From: Bradyrhizobium sp.
Lineage (GTDB): Bacteria; Pseudomonadota; Alphaproteobacteria; Rhizobiales; Xanthobacteraceae
Direction: 5' to 3'
Length of the DNA stretch: 51,537 nt
NCBI RefSeq assembly: GCF_017881085.1
Contig: NZ_JADGRI010000002.1
Location: 1 to 51,537 of the forward strand
Shown here piece after piece: positions 1 to 8,620 of the stretch (the first letter of the stretch is position 1; each line of letters begins with the position of its first letter). The notes below the pieces were generated by a model. It saw only the letters and a list, made by a program, of their open reading frames with translations, did no database searches and was not told the origin of the DNA. A program made the translations under genes and the position numbers.

Positions 1-1064
1 GCGGGCAGGAAGCTCATCAGCGGCCCGTTCGGCGATCCCACTTTCTGCACGCGGTGGCGGGCATGAAGCTGCGGATGCCGGAGGAAGGCCTCGACCGTGT
101 TCATGTTGGCGTTGGCGATGGCGGCGTCGTCGAGCCGCTGCAGCACCTGATCGGCGGAGAACTTTGCAAAATGCTGTTCGATCAGCGCTTCCAGTGCATC
201 GCGGTTCTGCATGCGCTGCGGGTTGGTGCAAAAGCGGGGATCGCCCGCCAGCGCCGCATCCTCCAGCACCTGCGCGCACAGCGCGATCCATTCCCGCTCG
301 TTCTGGATGCCAAAAAACACGATGCGGCCGTCACCGCAGCGAAACGGCCCGTAGGGCGCGATGGTGGCATGACGCGTGCCGGTGCGCACCAGCGGCTTGC
401 CGGCGCCGTCGGTGTAGTAGGCGGGATAGCTCATCCACTCGGTCATGGAGTCGAACAGCGAGACCTCGAACGCCATGCCCTTGCCGGTGCGCTCGCGATT
501 GAACAGCGCCATCAGCACGCCGTTGACGATGTACATGCCCGTCGAGGTATCGACGACGGCGATGCCGCATTTGGCCGGCTGTTCCTCGGTGCCGTTGACC
601 GAGAGAAATCCGGCTTCGCACTGAACCAGCAGGTCGTAGGCTTTTTTCTCGCTATAGGGGCCGCCGCTGCCATAGCCGGAAATGTCGCAGGCGATCAAGC
701 GCGGGAAGCGCGCCGCCAGCGTCGCGGCATCGAGGCCGAGCCGCTTCGCCGCACCCGGCGCGAGATTTTGCAGGAACACGTCCGCCTGCGGCAGCAGCGC
801 CTCGAGCACGCGCTTGCCCTCGCTGCTCTTGACGTCGAGCGCGAGGCTTTCCTTGGAGCGGTTGGTCCAGGCGAACTGGCTGGACATGCCGTTCATCACG
901 TAATCATAGTCGCGGCAGAAGTCGCCCTTGCCGGGCCGCTCGATCTTGATCACCCGCGCGCCCCAGTCGGCGAGATGCCGGCTGGCGAGCGGTGCGGCGA
1001 TCGCCTGCTCCAGCGAGACGACGGTAATGCCGGAAAGCGGCAGATTGGGCGGTTTCCCGTTCAT
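1..1064 (-). CDS. CaiB/BaiF family CoA-transferase (3' end cut by window edge)
   Basis: Family III CoA-transferase, which moves CoA between a donor acyl-CoA and a carboxylic acid; the substrate cannot be told from sequence. About 354 residues are visible, starting MNGKPPNLPLSGITVVSLEQ, and the frame stays open to base 1, so the C-terminus is missing. Family marks are the N-terminal RHLADWGARVIKIERPG and the catalytic Asp (about residue 172) in VVDTSTGMY. The start at 1064 is the first Met of the conserved N-terminus. It is divergent from the DJ-1/PfpI gene, with 115 nt between. The opposite strand is also open here but is only a shadow of this gene. Family call is firm; substrate is unknown. 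Confidence 0.93.
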   Translation of the reverse strand, partial: MNGKPPNLPLSGITVVSLEQAIAAPLASRHLADWGARVIKIERPGKGDFCRDYDYVMNGMSSQFAWTNRSKESLALDVKSSEGKRVLEALLPQADVFLQNLAPGAAKRLGLDAATLAARFPRLIACDISGYGSGGPYSEKKAYDLLVQCEAGFLSVNGTEEQPAKCGIAVVDTSTGMYIVNGVLMALFNRERTGKGMAFEVSLFDSMTEWMSYPAYYTDGAGKPLVRTGTRHATIAPYGPFRCGDGRIVFFGIQNEREWIALCAQVLEDAALAGDPRFCTNPQRMQNRDALEALIEQHFAKFSADQVLQRLDDAAIANANMNTVEAFLRHPQLHARHRVQKVGSPNGPLMSFLP

Positions 1065-1179
1065 GGATTGTCTCCGGATGCTTCTTATCGGTCCGGTATA
1101 GCCGGTTCTGGCGCTGGTGCGGAATACCGATTAAATGCGCATGGGTTGCGGTTTTGCCGGCGAGGCGAGGGATAAGTCG

Positions 1180-2058
1180 ATGGCGCGTGTTCTTGTCCTG
1201 TTGCCGGCGCGGGATTTCGATCCGAGCGAAGCCGCGGTGTGCTGGCGGGTACTGGTCGACGCCGGACACAGCGTCCACTTTGCCACCCCGGACGGGCGGC
1301 CTGCGGTCGCCGACGAAATGATGCTGACGGGGCAGGGCCTCGATCCCTGGGGCGCCATTCCGCTGTTGCGCAAGCTGCCGCTGATCGGACTTTTGATGCG
1401 GGCCAACCGCGACGCGCGCAAGGCCTACGCCGAGATGCTTGCCAATCCTGACTACCTCGCGCCGCGGCGCTGGGCGACGATCGATGCGGCCGTCTATGAT
1501 GGGCTGCTGTTGCCCGGCGGACATCGGGCGCGGGGCATGCGCGATTATCTCGAAAGCGATATCCTGCACAACATTGTCGTCAGCTTTTTCGACGCGGGAA
1601 AACCGGTGGCGGCCATCTGCCACGGCGTGCTCCTGGCGGCGCGCAGCATTTCGAAAAAGACCGGACGCTCGGTGCTCTCGGGATATCGGACCACCGCTCT
1701 GACCTGGGCGTTCGAAAACAGCGCCTGGTCGGTCGCGCGCTTCACGCGGTTCTGGGATCCGAATTATTACCGGACCTATCTGGAGCAGGCCGGCCAGCCC
1801 AAGGGTTATATGTCGGTGCAGCAGGAGGTGACGCGCGCGCTGGCGCGCCCCGAAGATTTCCGCGATGTGCCCAAGGATGATCCACAGTATCGCCGCAAGA
1901 CCTCTGGCCTGGTGCGCGACACCATGGAGGACGAGACGCCGGCTTTTGTGGTCCGGGATCGCAATTACGTCTCGGCGAGATGGCCGGGCGATGTCCATAC
2001 CTTCGCGAAGATTTTTGCGACCATGCTGAAAGAGCAACATCAGGGCCATGCCTCATGA
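1180..2058 (+). CDS. DJ-1/PfpI family (type 1 glutamine amidotransferase-like) protein
   Basis: 292-aa cytoplasmic protein of the DJ-1/PfpI superfamily, which includes glyoxalases, chaperones and stress proteases. The N-terminus MARVLVLLPARDFDPSEAAV is the first strand of the fold, LLPGGHRARG is the oxyanion loop and AICHGVLL carries the probable nucleophile Cys147. The start at 1180 follows GAGGGA at good spacing; an upstream in-frame ATG at 1135 would add 15 residues outside the fold. The stop overlaps the next start by 4 nt (ATGA), so it is translationally coupled to a flavodoxin-fold quinone reductase. A shared role in electrophile or carbonyl stress is an inference. Confidence 0.9.
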   Translation: MARVLVLLPARDFDPSEAAVCWRVLVDAGHSVHFATPDGRPAVADEMMLTGQGLDPWGAIPLLRKLPLIGLLMRANRDARKAYAEMLANPDYLAPRRWATIDAAVYDGLLLPGGHRARGMRDYLESDILHNIVVSFFDAGKPVAAICHGVLLAARSISKKTGRSVLSGYRTTALTWAFENSAWSVARFTRFWDPNYYRTYLEQAGQPKGYMSVQQEVTRALARPEDFRDVPKDDPQYRRKTSGLVRDTMEDETPAFVVRDRNYVSARWPGDVHTFAKIFATMLKEQHQGHAS

Positions 2059-2723
2059 AAATCCTCGTCGTCCTCGCGCATCCCGAGCATCAGAGTTTCA
2101 ACGGCGCCATGTTTCGGACGGCGGTCGAGACGCTGTCGGCGGCCGGCCATGAGGTCAGGACGTCGGATCTTCATGCCATGGCTTTCGACCCGGTCTCGGG
2201 CAGGCACAACTTCCTGGGCGCCAAGGATCCGGATTATTTCAAGCAGCAGATCGAGGAGATGAACGCGACCGAAACCTACGGTTTTGCCGAGGACATCGAA
2301 GAAGAAATCCAGAAGATCGAGTGGTGCGACCTGATGATCTGGCAGTTTCCGCTGTGGTGGTTCGGCCTGCCGGGAATCCTCAAGGGCTGGGTCGACCGCG
2401 TGTTCGCGATGGGACGGACCTATGGCGGCGACAGGATCTACGCCGATGGCGTTTTCAAAGGCAAACGCGCGATGCTGTCGCTGACCACGGGCGGTCCGGC
2501 GCCGGCCTATGTCAAGGGCGGCTTCAACGGCGATATCAACGCCATTTTGAGACCGGTCCAGCGCGGCATGCTGCAGTTCGTCGGCTTCGAGGTGCTGGCG
2601 CCGCAGATCGTTTACGGTCCAGTGCGATTGCAGCAGGACCAGAGAACCAAGCTGTTGGCCGCCTATGCCGGGCGCTTGAAAGACATTACGGGCGAGACGC
2701 CGATCGACGTCGGGATTTATTGA
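2055..2723 (+). CDS. NAD(P)H:quinone oxidoreductase, flavodoxin-like fold
   Basis: 222-aa FMN/FAD-dependent NAD(P)H dehydrogenase (quinone) of the NQO1/MdaB/KefF type, expected to reduce quinones by two electrons. The N-terminal MKILVVLAHPEHQSFNGAMF is the family's flavin phosphate-binding strand and loop; FPLWWFGLPGILKGWVDRVF is the isoalloxazine-binding segment and LSLTTGGP a second flavin contact. The start is fixed by a 4-nt ATGA overlap with the DJ-1/PfpI gene. Convergent with the downstream sugar dehydrogenase, 9 nt apart. Family call is sure; the natural acceptor is not known. Confidence 0.92.
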   Translation: MKILVVLAHPEHQSFNGAMFRTAVETLSAAGHEVRTSDLHAMAFDPVSGRHNFLGAKDPDYFKQQIEEMNATETYGFAEDIEEEIQKIEWCDLMIWQFPLWWFGLPGILKGWVDRVFAMGRTYGGDRIYADGVFKGKRAMLSLTTGGPAPAYVKGGFNGDINAILRPVQRGMLQFVGFEVLAPQIVYGPVRLQQDQRTKLLAAYAGRLKDITGETPIDVGIY

Positions 2724-2732
2724 CGGCCGGCT

Positions 2733-4076
2733 TCAGTGCGTCACGCGCCAGATCGTGCCGTTGCCGTCTTCCGAGATGAGAAGGGCGCCATCGTGTGCAA
2801 CGGCCACGCCAACGGGCCGCCCCCACACCTCGGAATCGCTGACCATGAATCCGGTGACGAAGTCTTCATATTCGCCGGTGGGCACGCCGTCCTTGATGCG
2901 GATCCGAATGACCTTGTAGCCGGTGCGTTTGGACCTGTTCCACGAGCCGTGCTCGGCCGCAAACCCGTCGCCGCTATATTCGGCGGGAAATGCATTACCC
3001 GCATAGAAGGTGAGCCCCAGCGACGCCGAATGCGGCTGCAGCAGCACATCGGGAATGGTCACCTTCTCCTTCAAATCTGGGCGCTGGCCGGAATGGTGCG
3101 GATCTTCATTGCCGCCGATATAGTACCAGGGCCAGCCGTAGAACGCGCCTTCTCGCACCCGCGTGACGTAGTCCGGCACCAGATTGTCTCCCAGACCGTC
3201 GCGCTCATTGGTCGAGCAGTAGGCGTCGCCGGTCTTGGGATGAACGGCAAGGCCTACGCAGTTGCGGATGCCGGTGGCAAAGACGCCCGGGTTTTTTCCA
3301 TCGGGATCGAACGCCAGCACGTCGGCGCGGTCGGTCTCGCTGCCCCAGCTTGCTCCCAGGCGGTGTTTGTCGATCCAGGACGGCAATCCTCCCGGGGGCT
3401 CTCGCATGCCTTCCGCGGCGTTGCTTTCCGAGCCGACCGATACCAGCATCCGGTTGTCGCCCGCGGTAAAGGCGATGTCCCGCGTCGAATGGCCGAAGCC
3501 GTGCGCCAATTGCGCGACCACGGTTTCGGGCTTTTGCGAGGCTGTGAGATCACCTGAATTGTAAGCGAAACGCACGACGCGATCGGTTTCGGCGACGTAG
3601 ACCCATTGCGGATTGTTGCCGCTTGGAAAGAAAGCCATGCCGAACGGCTGATGAAGCCCGTTTGCGTAGATCTCGTTCGAAGAAGGCTTTGAGCTTCCGT
3701 CCGCAGCACGCAAGACACGAATTCTCCCGGGGCCGGTCTCCGAAATGAAGATGTCGCCGTTGGGCGCCACGCGCATCTGGCGCGGTCCGCTCAATCCGTC
3801 GGCAAACAGCTCGATCGTGAACCCGGCAGGGACCTGCGGGAAAAGGGAAAGCGGACGGCGCACGATTTGCGGGAATTTGGCGGAAGAGGGCGTGGCTCCG
3901 GGCTTCGGCAAGTCTTCAGGTCTGATCAGCCGGCTCACGCCCGGCCTGTCGGCGTGCCAGTCGCCAAAGGCTGCCGCGCCCTTCAGCGGTTCCGATTGAG
4001 CCAATGCGGGGACAACACACGCGGTGGTCACGACAAATAGGCAAGCATTCGTTACGCAATTCCGAAACTGTCGCAT
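2733..4076 (-). CDS. PQQ-dependent sugar dehydrogenase (glucose/sorbosone dehydrogenase family), exported
   Basis: 447-aa periplasmic beta-propeller enzyme of the soluble aldose sugar dehydrogenase family, oxidising sugars with PQQ. It has a Sec signal peptide (MRQFRNCVTNACLFVVTTAC, Ala-rich end), propeller strands such as NGDIFISETGPGRIRVL and WVYVAETDRVVRF, and the diagnostic region NERDGLGDNLVPDYVTRVR followed by FYGWPWYYIGGNEDP. The start at 4076 has GGAAGAG upstream and begins the signal peptide; a 54-residue extension to 4238 has no signal. No PQQ biosynthesis gene is nearby. Substrate is inferred only from family. Confidence 0.92.
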   Translation of the reverse strand: MRQFRNCVTNACLFVVTTACVVPALAQSEPLKGAAAFGDWHADRPGVSRLIRPEDLPKPGATPSSAKFPQIVRRPLSLFPQVPAGFTIELFADGLSGPRQMRVAPNGDIFISETGPGRIRVLRAADGSSKPSSNEIYANGLHQPFGMAFFPSGNNPQWVYVAETDRVVRFAYNSGDLTASQKPETVVAQLAHGFGHSTRDIAFTAGDNRMLVSVGSESNAAEGMREPPGGLPSWIDKHRLGASWGSETDRADVLAFDPDGKNPGVFATGIRNCVGLAVHPKTGDAYCSTNERDGLGDNLVPDYVTRVREGAFYGWPWYYIGGNEDPHHSGQRPDLKEKVTIPDVLLQPHSASLGLTFYAGNAFPAEYSGDGFAAEHGSWNRSKRTGYKVIRIRIKDGVPTGEYEDFVTGFMVSDSEVWGRPVGVAVAHDGALLISEDGNGTIWRVTH

Positions 4077-4347
4077 GGTCTCTTCCGCCGGGGGCTGGCG
4101 CGTGCTCGATCGCGCGTCGTGACCCATTAGCACGATTTCCGGGCGGGATTCCGAGCGCCGCCAAGGCCCGGATAACTTTCGCGCGAGACGCGGAAATTCC
4201 GCCGATCGGTCCAAAGAGCGCACACGCAGCGGGGGCAACGCCGTGAAGTCAGGTTCCAGATCCGGCTTACGAACTCTTTTCAGAATCGTAATGACTCTGT
4301 CTTGAAAACGGTCTTAAATAATTCGGGCAGGGCGCTGGAGGCGCGAT

Positions 4348-4581
4348 ATGAAGGATCTCGTTCGCTACCGCGCAATGGAATCCCTTTGCCGTCAAAGTGC
4401 TGTGTTTCATCCGCATGACAGCTGGCGGCTGCTTGCCGAAGCGGAGATGTGGCACCACAAGGTGGAGGATGAAATCGCCTCCCTTTCAATGCGATGCCGT
4501 GCGGGTTCGTCCGCCGGCGCACTCGCGCGAGCGGAATCCAAGGTCGATGCGGCGGGCGCGGGCCGACCGCCGGCACGCTGA
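4348..4581 (+). CDS. Small conserved-type hypothetical protein
   Basis: 77-aa soluble protein with no recognised domain. The N-terminal half (MKDLVRYRAMESLCRQSAVF, then HPHDSWRLLAEAEMWHHKVE) is helical and has the feel of short rhizobial hypothetical proteins built round a Cys and a SW-LAEAE-W motif; the C-terminal third is Ala/Gly-rich. A strong GGAGG lies 7 nt before the ATG, which is the main support. It stands alone between the divergent sugar dehydrogenase and the GGDEF/EAL gene. Function unknown. Confidence 0.65.
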   Translation: MKDLVRYRAMESLCRQSAVFHPHDSWRLLAEAEMWHHKVEDEIASLSMRCRAGSSAGALARAESKVDAAGAGRPPAR

Positions 4582-4710
4582 GCGATTCCAGTTTCCGCGG
4601 AGCCTCAAGCCTCGGCTGGCGAACGAGTAAGGCGCGAGCCGGCCCGCAGATAGGTAATACTACGGGGTCAAGCTTTATCCGGCATTAGCCCATCTGGTCT
4701 CTTCTAAGGC

Positions 4711-6627
4711 ATGGAACCGATGGAAAGCTCGGCCGCGGCGCTGGCCCGCGTTCTCGTCGCGCGCCGCGAGCAACTCGGATTCCGCATCGGCCTTGCCGTC
4801 GTTTCCGCGGGCGGAAGCCAGGCGTTGACCGGCTGGCGGATCACGCTGATCTGGCTCGCGGCCTATTTGGCCGTACAGGTCGGCGAACACCGGGCGTTTC
4901 GCGACGTATCCACCGCCGCCGATCTCACGCCTAGACGGACTCGCGCCGTGCTGGCGGCAATCTCCGCCGGAACTTTGGTCTTCGGCGCCATTGGCCTGCT
5001 GCTGGCGACGTTGGCCGGGCCGTGGGGGCTCGTATGCGCCTCTCTGGTCTGGTCCGGCACAATCATGAACGGTGCGATGGTGAATTCGGGTTCACGGCCG
5101 GCGCTGATCGCCTCGATCGTGCCGCCCGGGCTCTATTTCCTCTCTGCGCCGCTGTTCGCGCACGCTGCCGGGGAGCCGATCATCTATGGCTTCGTGATGA
5201 TCTTCGCATCCGCCCTGAACATGGTGGTTGTGCTGAAGATCTGGTCGATGTCGCGGACGCTGATCGACACCGAGCGACGCGAGCGGCACATGACATATCT
5301 GACGCTGCACGATCCCGAGAGCGGTCTGCCGAACCGCACTGCGCTGGAGCAGGACATCGCGGCTATGCTGGCGTCGGACAGCAGTACGATCCTGGTAGTG
5401 GCGGCGCTCGGTATCGATCGCTTCACCCAGCTCCGGGGCGCCATCGGCTATGAGCTTTTCGCCGGCTTGATCAGGGAGGTGGCCAGAAGGCTCGCCGAAC
5501 AGCACCCGGAAGGTCAGATCGTGCGGCTTTCGACGGCCGAACTCGGTCTTGCCTTTCGGGCGAGGAGTTTGCAACAGGCCTGTACCCACGCGGCGGCATT
5601 TCAATCCAGCCTCAATGCACCTCTGCATCTGGGAGAAAACCGGATCGACGTCAGCCTCACGGTCGGACTGGCCTCTCATGGCGCCGGACATGAACTGGTT
5701 GCCTCCATAGTTGAACGCGCCAACATCGCCCTCGATCAGGCGCGCGCGTCAAGGTTGAGGATCGGCGTGTTCGACAGCGACGTCTACGGCAACCCGGCAA
5801 GCAATCTCTCGCTGATGAGCGAGATGCTGCTGGCCATCGATGCCGGCGAATTGGCTGTCGCCTACCAGCCCAAACTCGACCTCCGCTCCGGCACGATCAC
5901 CGGCGTGGAGGCGCTGGTGCGCTGGCCCAACCACCGCCGCGGGCCACTGGGACCCGACCTCTTCGTGCCCATGGCGGAGGAAACCGGCCATATCCAGGCA
6001 CTGACCGAATGGGTGCTAACTCGCGCGGTCGATGACCAGGCGGCGCTCCAGCGGGCCGGTCATGATATTTCGGTGTCGGTCAATTTATCGGGACGGCTGC
6101 TGCATGAGCAACACTTCGCGGACAAGGTCCTGGCGATCATCGGCGGCGCAGCCAACCGTTTCTGCCTTGAGGTGACCGAAACGGCCGCCATGGAAAACCC
6201 GGAACTCGCCATGCGGAGCCTGGGCCGCTATCGCGCGGCCGGAGTCAGCGTCGCGATCGACGATTATGGCTCGGGCTTGTCGTCCCTGGCCTATCTCAAG
6301 AACCTTCCGGCGACCGAGCTGAAAATCGACAAGGCCTTTGTGCTCGATATCGCTGACTCGCAACGGGATTCCATGATGGTTCGTTCGACGATCGATCTCG
6401 GCCACAGTCTCGGCATGCGGGTCATCGCCGAGGGGGTTGAAACCGAGACGGCGCTCTCGCTGCTGGCGCTTTTGGGGTGCGACGCGGCGCAGGGCTATTT
6501 CATCGGCCGTCCGATGCCGCTCGGCGATCTCTTCGAATTTCTGAAGCGCCGTCCGGAGCAGGGGATGCAACCAGCTTCCGCCAGTTCGCTTGCCGTGGCC
6601 GGCACCCTCCGCCGTACCCAGTCCTGA
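4711..6627 (+). CDS. Membrane GGDEF-EAL protein, probable c-di-GMP phosphodiesterase
   Basis: 638 aa. The first ~190 residues hold several hydrophobic segments of a membrane sensor module. A GGDEF-like domain follows (about 200-345, HDPESGLPNRTAL at its start), but the signature loop reads STAELGL, so cyclase activity is very unlikely. The EAL domain (about 365-615) keeps the catalytic set: EALVRW, VNLSG, the Glu of EVTET, IDDYGSGLSSLAYL, KIDKAFV, EGVET and QGYFIGRP. The reading is therefore a phosphodiesterase with a degenerate, perhaps GTP-sensing, GGDEF domain. The start could also be the Met at 4720. A PilZ c-di-GMP receptor lies about 5 kb downstream. Confidence 0.93.
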   Translation: MEPMESSAAALARVLVARREQLGFRIGLAVVSAGGSQALTGWRITLIWLAAYLAVQVGEHRAFRDVSTAADLTPRRTRAVLAAISAGTLVFGAIGLLLATLAGPWGLVCASLVWSGTIMNGAMVNSGSRPALIASIVPPGLYFLSAPLFAHAAGEPIIYGFVMIFASALNMVVVLKIWSMSRTLIDTERRERHMTYLTLHDPESGLPNRTALEQDIAAMLASDSSTILVVAALGIDRFTQLRGAIGYELFAGLIREVARRLAEQHPEGQIVRLSTAELGLAFRARSLQQACTHAAAFQSSLNAPLHLGENRIDVSLTVGLASHGAGHELVASIVERANIALDQARASRLRIGVFDSDVYGNPASNLSLMSEMLLAIDAGELAVAYQPKLDLRSGTITGVEALVRWPNHRRGPLGPDLFVPMAEETGHIQALTEWVLTRAVDDQAALQRAGHDISVSVNLSGRLLHEQHFADKVLAIIGGAANRFCLEVTETAAMENPELAMRSLGRYRAAGVSVAIDDYGSGLSSLAYLKNLPATELKIDKAFVLDIADSQRDSMMVRSTIDLGHSLGMRVIAEGVETETALSLLALLGCDAAQGYFIGRPMPLGDLFEFLKRRPEQGMQPASASSLAVAGTLRRTQS

Positions 6628-6703
6628 AGGCTGCGCGGGCGGAGTTCGCCCGGCTGCCGGACAGCCGACGCGCAGACCGGCCGTCCGTTCCGGCTACGTC
6701 CCA

Positions 6704-6979
6704 TCACCCCGTCTCCGCCTTGCGCAGATCCCGGGCATGATCGAAGCGGCCGGCCTGCAGGTCGGCGCCGGTGATCGGGATTTCCGGCAACGCAGCTTCC
6801 GCCAGTATCTCGGCGGTGATATCGTCGACGGCCGAACCGGCGATCTCGTGGATGAAGCTGATGTTCTTGTATTCGCCGGACGCCACGCGCGAGACGACCT
6901 CGCGCCTGGTGATCTCGGGATCGACGATGGCCTCGCGCCCGCGCCGGCCATAATCGATCATCACGACGAAATATTGCAT
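6704..6979 (-). CDS. 91-aa hypothetical protein, putative target of the S24 repressor
   Basis: Starts MQYFVVMIDYGRRGREAIVD, then EITRREVVSRVASGEYKNIS and a helical C-terminus ending RDLRKAETG; no recognised domain, no signal peptide, no membrane segment. Codon use fits a real gene and the sequence reads like a compact alpha/beta protein. Its upstream region (6980-7146) contains at least one copy of the 17-bp motif found in the repressor promoter, so it probably belongs to the same regulon. It is convergent with the GGDEF/EAL gene. Function unknown. Confidence 0.75.
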   Translation of the reverse strand: MQYFVVMIDYGRRGREAIVDPEITRREVVSRVASGEYKNISFIHEIAGSAVDDITAEILAEAALPEIPITGADLQAGRFDHARDLRKAETG

Positions 6980-7028
6980 GCGCCGGCTCTGCTGCCCCCG
7001 AAACGAGGCCTTCGGATGCGGTGCATTA

Positions 7029-7045
7029 TTTCTGGAAATCGGAAG
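7029..7045. promoter_or_regulatory. Putative S24-repressor operator upstream of the 91-aa gene
   Basis: TTTCTGG-AAA-TCGGAAG matches the TTTCGGA-N3-TCGGAAA pattern of the three operators at 7796-7869. Related half-sites (TTCGGAAA, CAGAAA) follow at 7062-7077. The block lies 50-98 nt before the start of the 91-aa gene on the minus strand. That it binds the repressor is an inference from motif sharing. Confidence 0.5.
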
Positions 7046-7146
7046 TCAGTCAAGCGGAAAATTCGGAAAAACAGAAATTGGGTGCCGTCTTGGTACGGCG
7101 GCGCCGCGCCGGGCGCGAATCGGCCCGGGCCGCCTTTTCCAGTCCT

Positions 7147-7785
7147 CTACTTTTCAGATGTGCGCCCGCCCTGCGTTTTGGCCGCCTTGCGCGCCCGCAC
7201 CGCGGCCTTGGCCCGCAAACGCTCGATCTGGCCCCTCGGCAGCGTCACGCAGATCTCCCCGATCCATTCCAGCTTCACCCCGTTGATCGGCTTGGCATTG
7301 AAACTGGTGAGGTTGACGAGCGTTGGGGACTTTCCCCGTTCGACGGTCTTCAGATAGCGCTCGCCCGTCTTCAGTCTGACCGCGGCCTCCTCGCCGTAGA
7401 AGCTCGAGACCGGATGGCGCTGCTCCCGGTAGACCACGATAATGTCGCCATTTTCGTATTTGGGCAGCATGGAATCACCCGCCACCTCAAAGGCGATGGT
7501 TTCCTCTGCGATGGGGAAGGGCAATTCGACCTCGCCCAGGCCTTCCGGCGGCACCTGCTCGTGTTCCGGCTCGATGGTCGCTCCGGCGCCGACGCGGCCC
7601 ATGATCGGCACCGAATTCAGTTCCAGATAATCGATGATCGGCTGGATTTCGGTGGCCTTGATCTGGCGGATATCGGAAAGGATTTCCGATACCGCGCCGG
7701 GGCGCACGCCCATCGCCGCCGCCAGACCGCCCTTGGTCTTGCCCGGCCTTTGCAGCCCCCGCTCGATCATCCTGACATCCAGCAT
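7147..7785 (-). CDS. S24 family (LexA/CI-like) repressor with N-terminal helix-turn-helix
   Basis: 212-aa DNA-binding repressor. Residues 1-50 form an XRE-like HTH (GGLAAAMGVRPGAVSEILSD). The C-terminal S24 peptidase fold has the catalytic Ser105 in VAGDSMLPKYENGDIIVVY and probable Lys139 in AAVRLKTGERYLK; an Ala-Gly bond in GRVGAGAT (about 67-68) is the likely autocleavage site. Such proteins are self-cleaved with RecA help during the SOS response. The start at 7785 has GGAAAAG upstream; a 12-residue extension to 7821 would run through the operator region. Divergent from the GcrA-like gene across 119 nt carrying three operators. It is a phage-type regulator, though no phage structural genes are present. 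Confidence 0.9.
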   Translation of the reverse strand: MLDVRMIERGLQRPGKTKGGLAAAMGVRPGAVSEILSDIRQIKATEIQPIIDYLELNSVPIMGRVGAGATIEPEHEQVPPEGLGEVELPFPIAEETIAFEVAGDSMLPKYENGDIIVVYREQRHPVSSFYGEEAAVRLKTGERYLKTVERGKSPTLVNLTSFNAKPINGVKLEWIGEICVTLPRGQIERLRAKAAVRARKAAKTQGGRTSEK

Positions 7786-7795
7786 GGCACCATCT

Positions 7796-7869
7796 TTTCC
7801 GAATTTCCGAAATAAAAGCAATTCCGATTATCCGAAACAGGCTTGACTTTCATTTCGGAATATCAGAAA
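7796..7869. promoter_or_regulatory. Three 17-bp operators in the repressor/GcrA-like divergent promoter
   Basis: Three copies of TTTCGGA-N3-TC(G/A)GAA(A/T), in either orientation: 7796-7812, 7821-7837 and 7853-7869. The last overlaps the spacer of a candidate rightward promoter with a TTGACT -35 at 7843-7848. The intergenic region is notably AT-rich for this genome. The layout (three operators, two divergent promoters) resembles a lambda OR-type switch. Binding by the adjacent S24 repressor is inferred. Confidence 0.7.
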
Positions 7870-7904
7870 TTAAGAACATAACGGAAACATCGGGGTGAGC
7901 GGCG

Positions 7905-8444
7905 ATGCAATCCAGCTGGGACGCGAAACATTCGGCGGCGCTGCGCGAATATCTCACAAGCGGCATGTCCTATTCCGAAATCGCCGACGCGCTCAACACG
8001 AAGTTCGGAACCGCTTATTCCCGCAGCGCGGTGATCGGCCGCGCCAAACGCCTGGGTTATCCAGGCCCCGACCGGTCGACGGATAGCCTTCAGCGCTGGC
8101 CGAAGCGGCCGCGGAAAGCCAGGGCGTCGCGGCTGCAGCAGCCGCGCGAGCGTCATGTTCCCGAATTCATGCGGCCGATGCCGGTCTTTGAACGGACGGA
8201 GACGGCAAAACTGCGATGCGTCGAGGTCGCGCCGCGCCACCTTTCGCTGTTCGATCTCGAACCCGGCGACTGCCGGTACCCCTACGGCGGCGACGAGGAG
8301 GGCGAAGCCATCACCTTCTGCGGCCACCCGCAGCGGGAGGGTTTGAGCTACTGCGCGCCGCATTTTCATCTGACGCGCAATCCCGACATCCGGTTGGAGC
8401 GGGCGGGCGGGACGGTTTCAATTCGGCTGGTGGAGGTGGCATGA
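7905..8444 (+). CDS. GcrA-family cell cycle regulator-like protein
   Basis: 179 aa. The N-terminus (about 1-45) is the GcrA DNA-binding HTH: a Trp near the start, LREYLTSGMSYSEIADALN and SRSAVIGRAKRLGYPGP. The C-terminal part has the sigma70-interacting-type Cys/His pattern DCRYPYGGDEEGE...FCGHP...SYCAPHFHL. Caulobacter GcrA works with sigma70 at methylated promoters to control the cell cycle. Here it is likely an accessory paralogue, because it sits opposite a phage-type repressor and overlaps a DUF1376 gene chain rather than standing in housekeeping context. Its stop overlaps the next start by 4 nt. Confidence 0.88.
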   Translation: MQSSWDAKHSAALREYLTSGMSYSEIADALNTKFGTAYSRSAVIGRAKRLGYPGPDRSTDSLQRWPKRPRKARASRLQQPRERHVPEFMRPMPVFERTETAKLRCVEVAPRHLSLFDLEPGDCRYPYGGDEEGEAITFCGHPQREGLSYCAPHFHLTRNPDIRLERAGGTVSIRLVEVA

Positions 8445-8620
8445 ATACGCCCATTGCGGTCATCCTTGTCAGAATGAGGCCGCTGCCGCGGCGCCACCGC
8501 ATCGCGCATTTGAGCGCGTTGCTCCGGCGGCATCCGGCCGCTTCACTTCGCGGCAAGCAATTGGCGGCATTGCTGCGCGCCGCAATGACGGCGTGGCCGA
8601 ACGAAGGCCGTGCCAGATGA
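8441..8620 (+). CDS. 59-aa basic protein coupled between GcrA-like and DUF1376 genes
   Basis: Starts MNTPIAVILVRMRPLPRRHR and ends TAWPNEGRAR; very Arg-rich and helical (IAHLSALLRRHPAASLRGKQ). It has ATGA overlaps at both ends, with the GcrA-like stop and with the DUF1376 start, which is the main evidence that it is translated. No domain recognised. It may serve mainly to couple translation, or be a small nucleic-acid-binding or partner protein; neither can be told from sequence. Confidence 0.65.
   Translation: MNTPIAVILVRMRPLPRRHRIAHLSALLRRHPAASLRGKQLAALLRAAMTAWPNEGRAR

Noticed and set aside
54..1175. Long plus-strand open frame of 373 codons
   Set aside because: Antisense shadow of the CoA-transferase on the minus strand; product is His/Arg/Ala-rich with no fold.
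904..2049. Minus-strand open frame of 381 codons
   Set aside because: Antisense to the DJ-1/PfpI gene, running out of frame into the CoA-transferase; composition is non-protein-like.
6636..6652. Hairpin CGGGCG-GAGTT-CGCCCG between convergent genes
   Set aside because: Only 6 pairs and no T-tract; too weak in a GC-rich genome to call a terminator.
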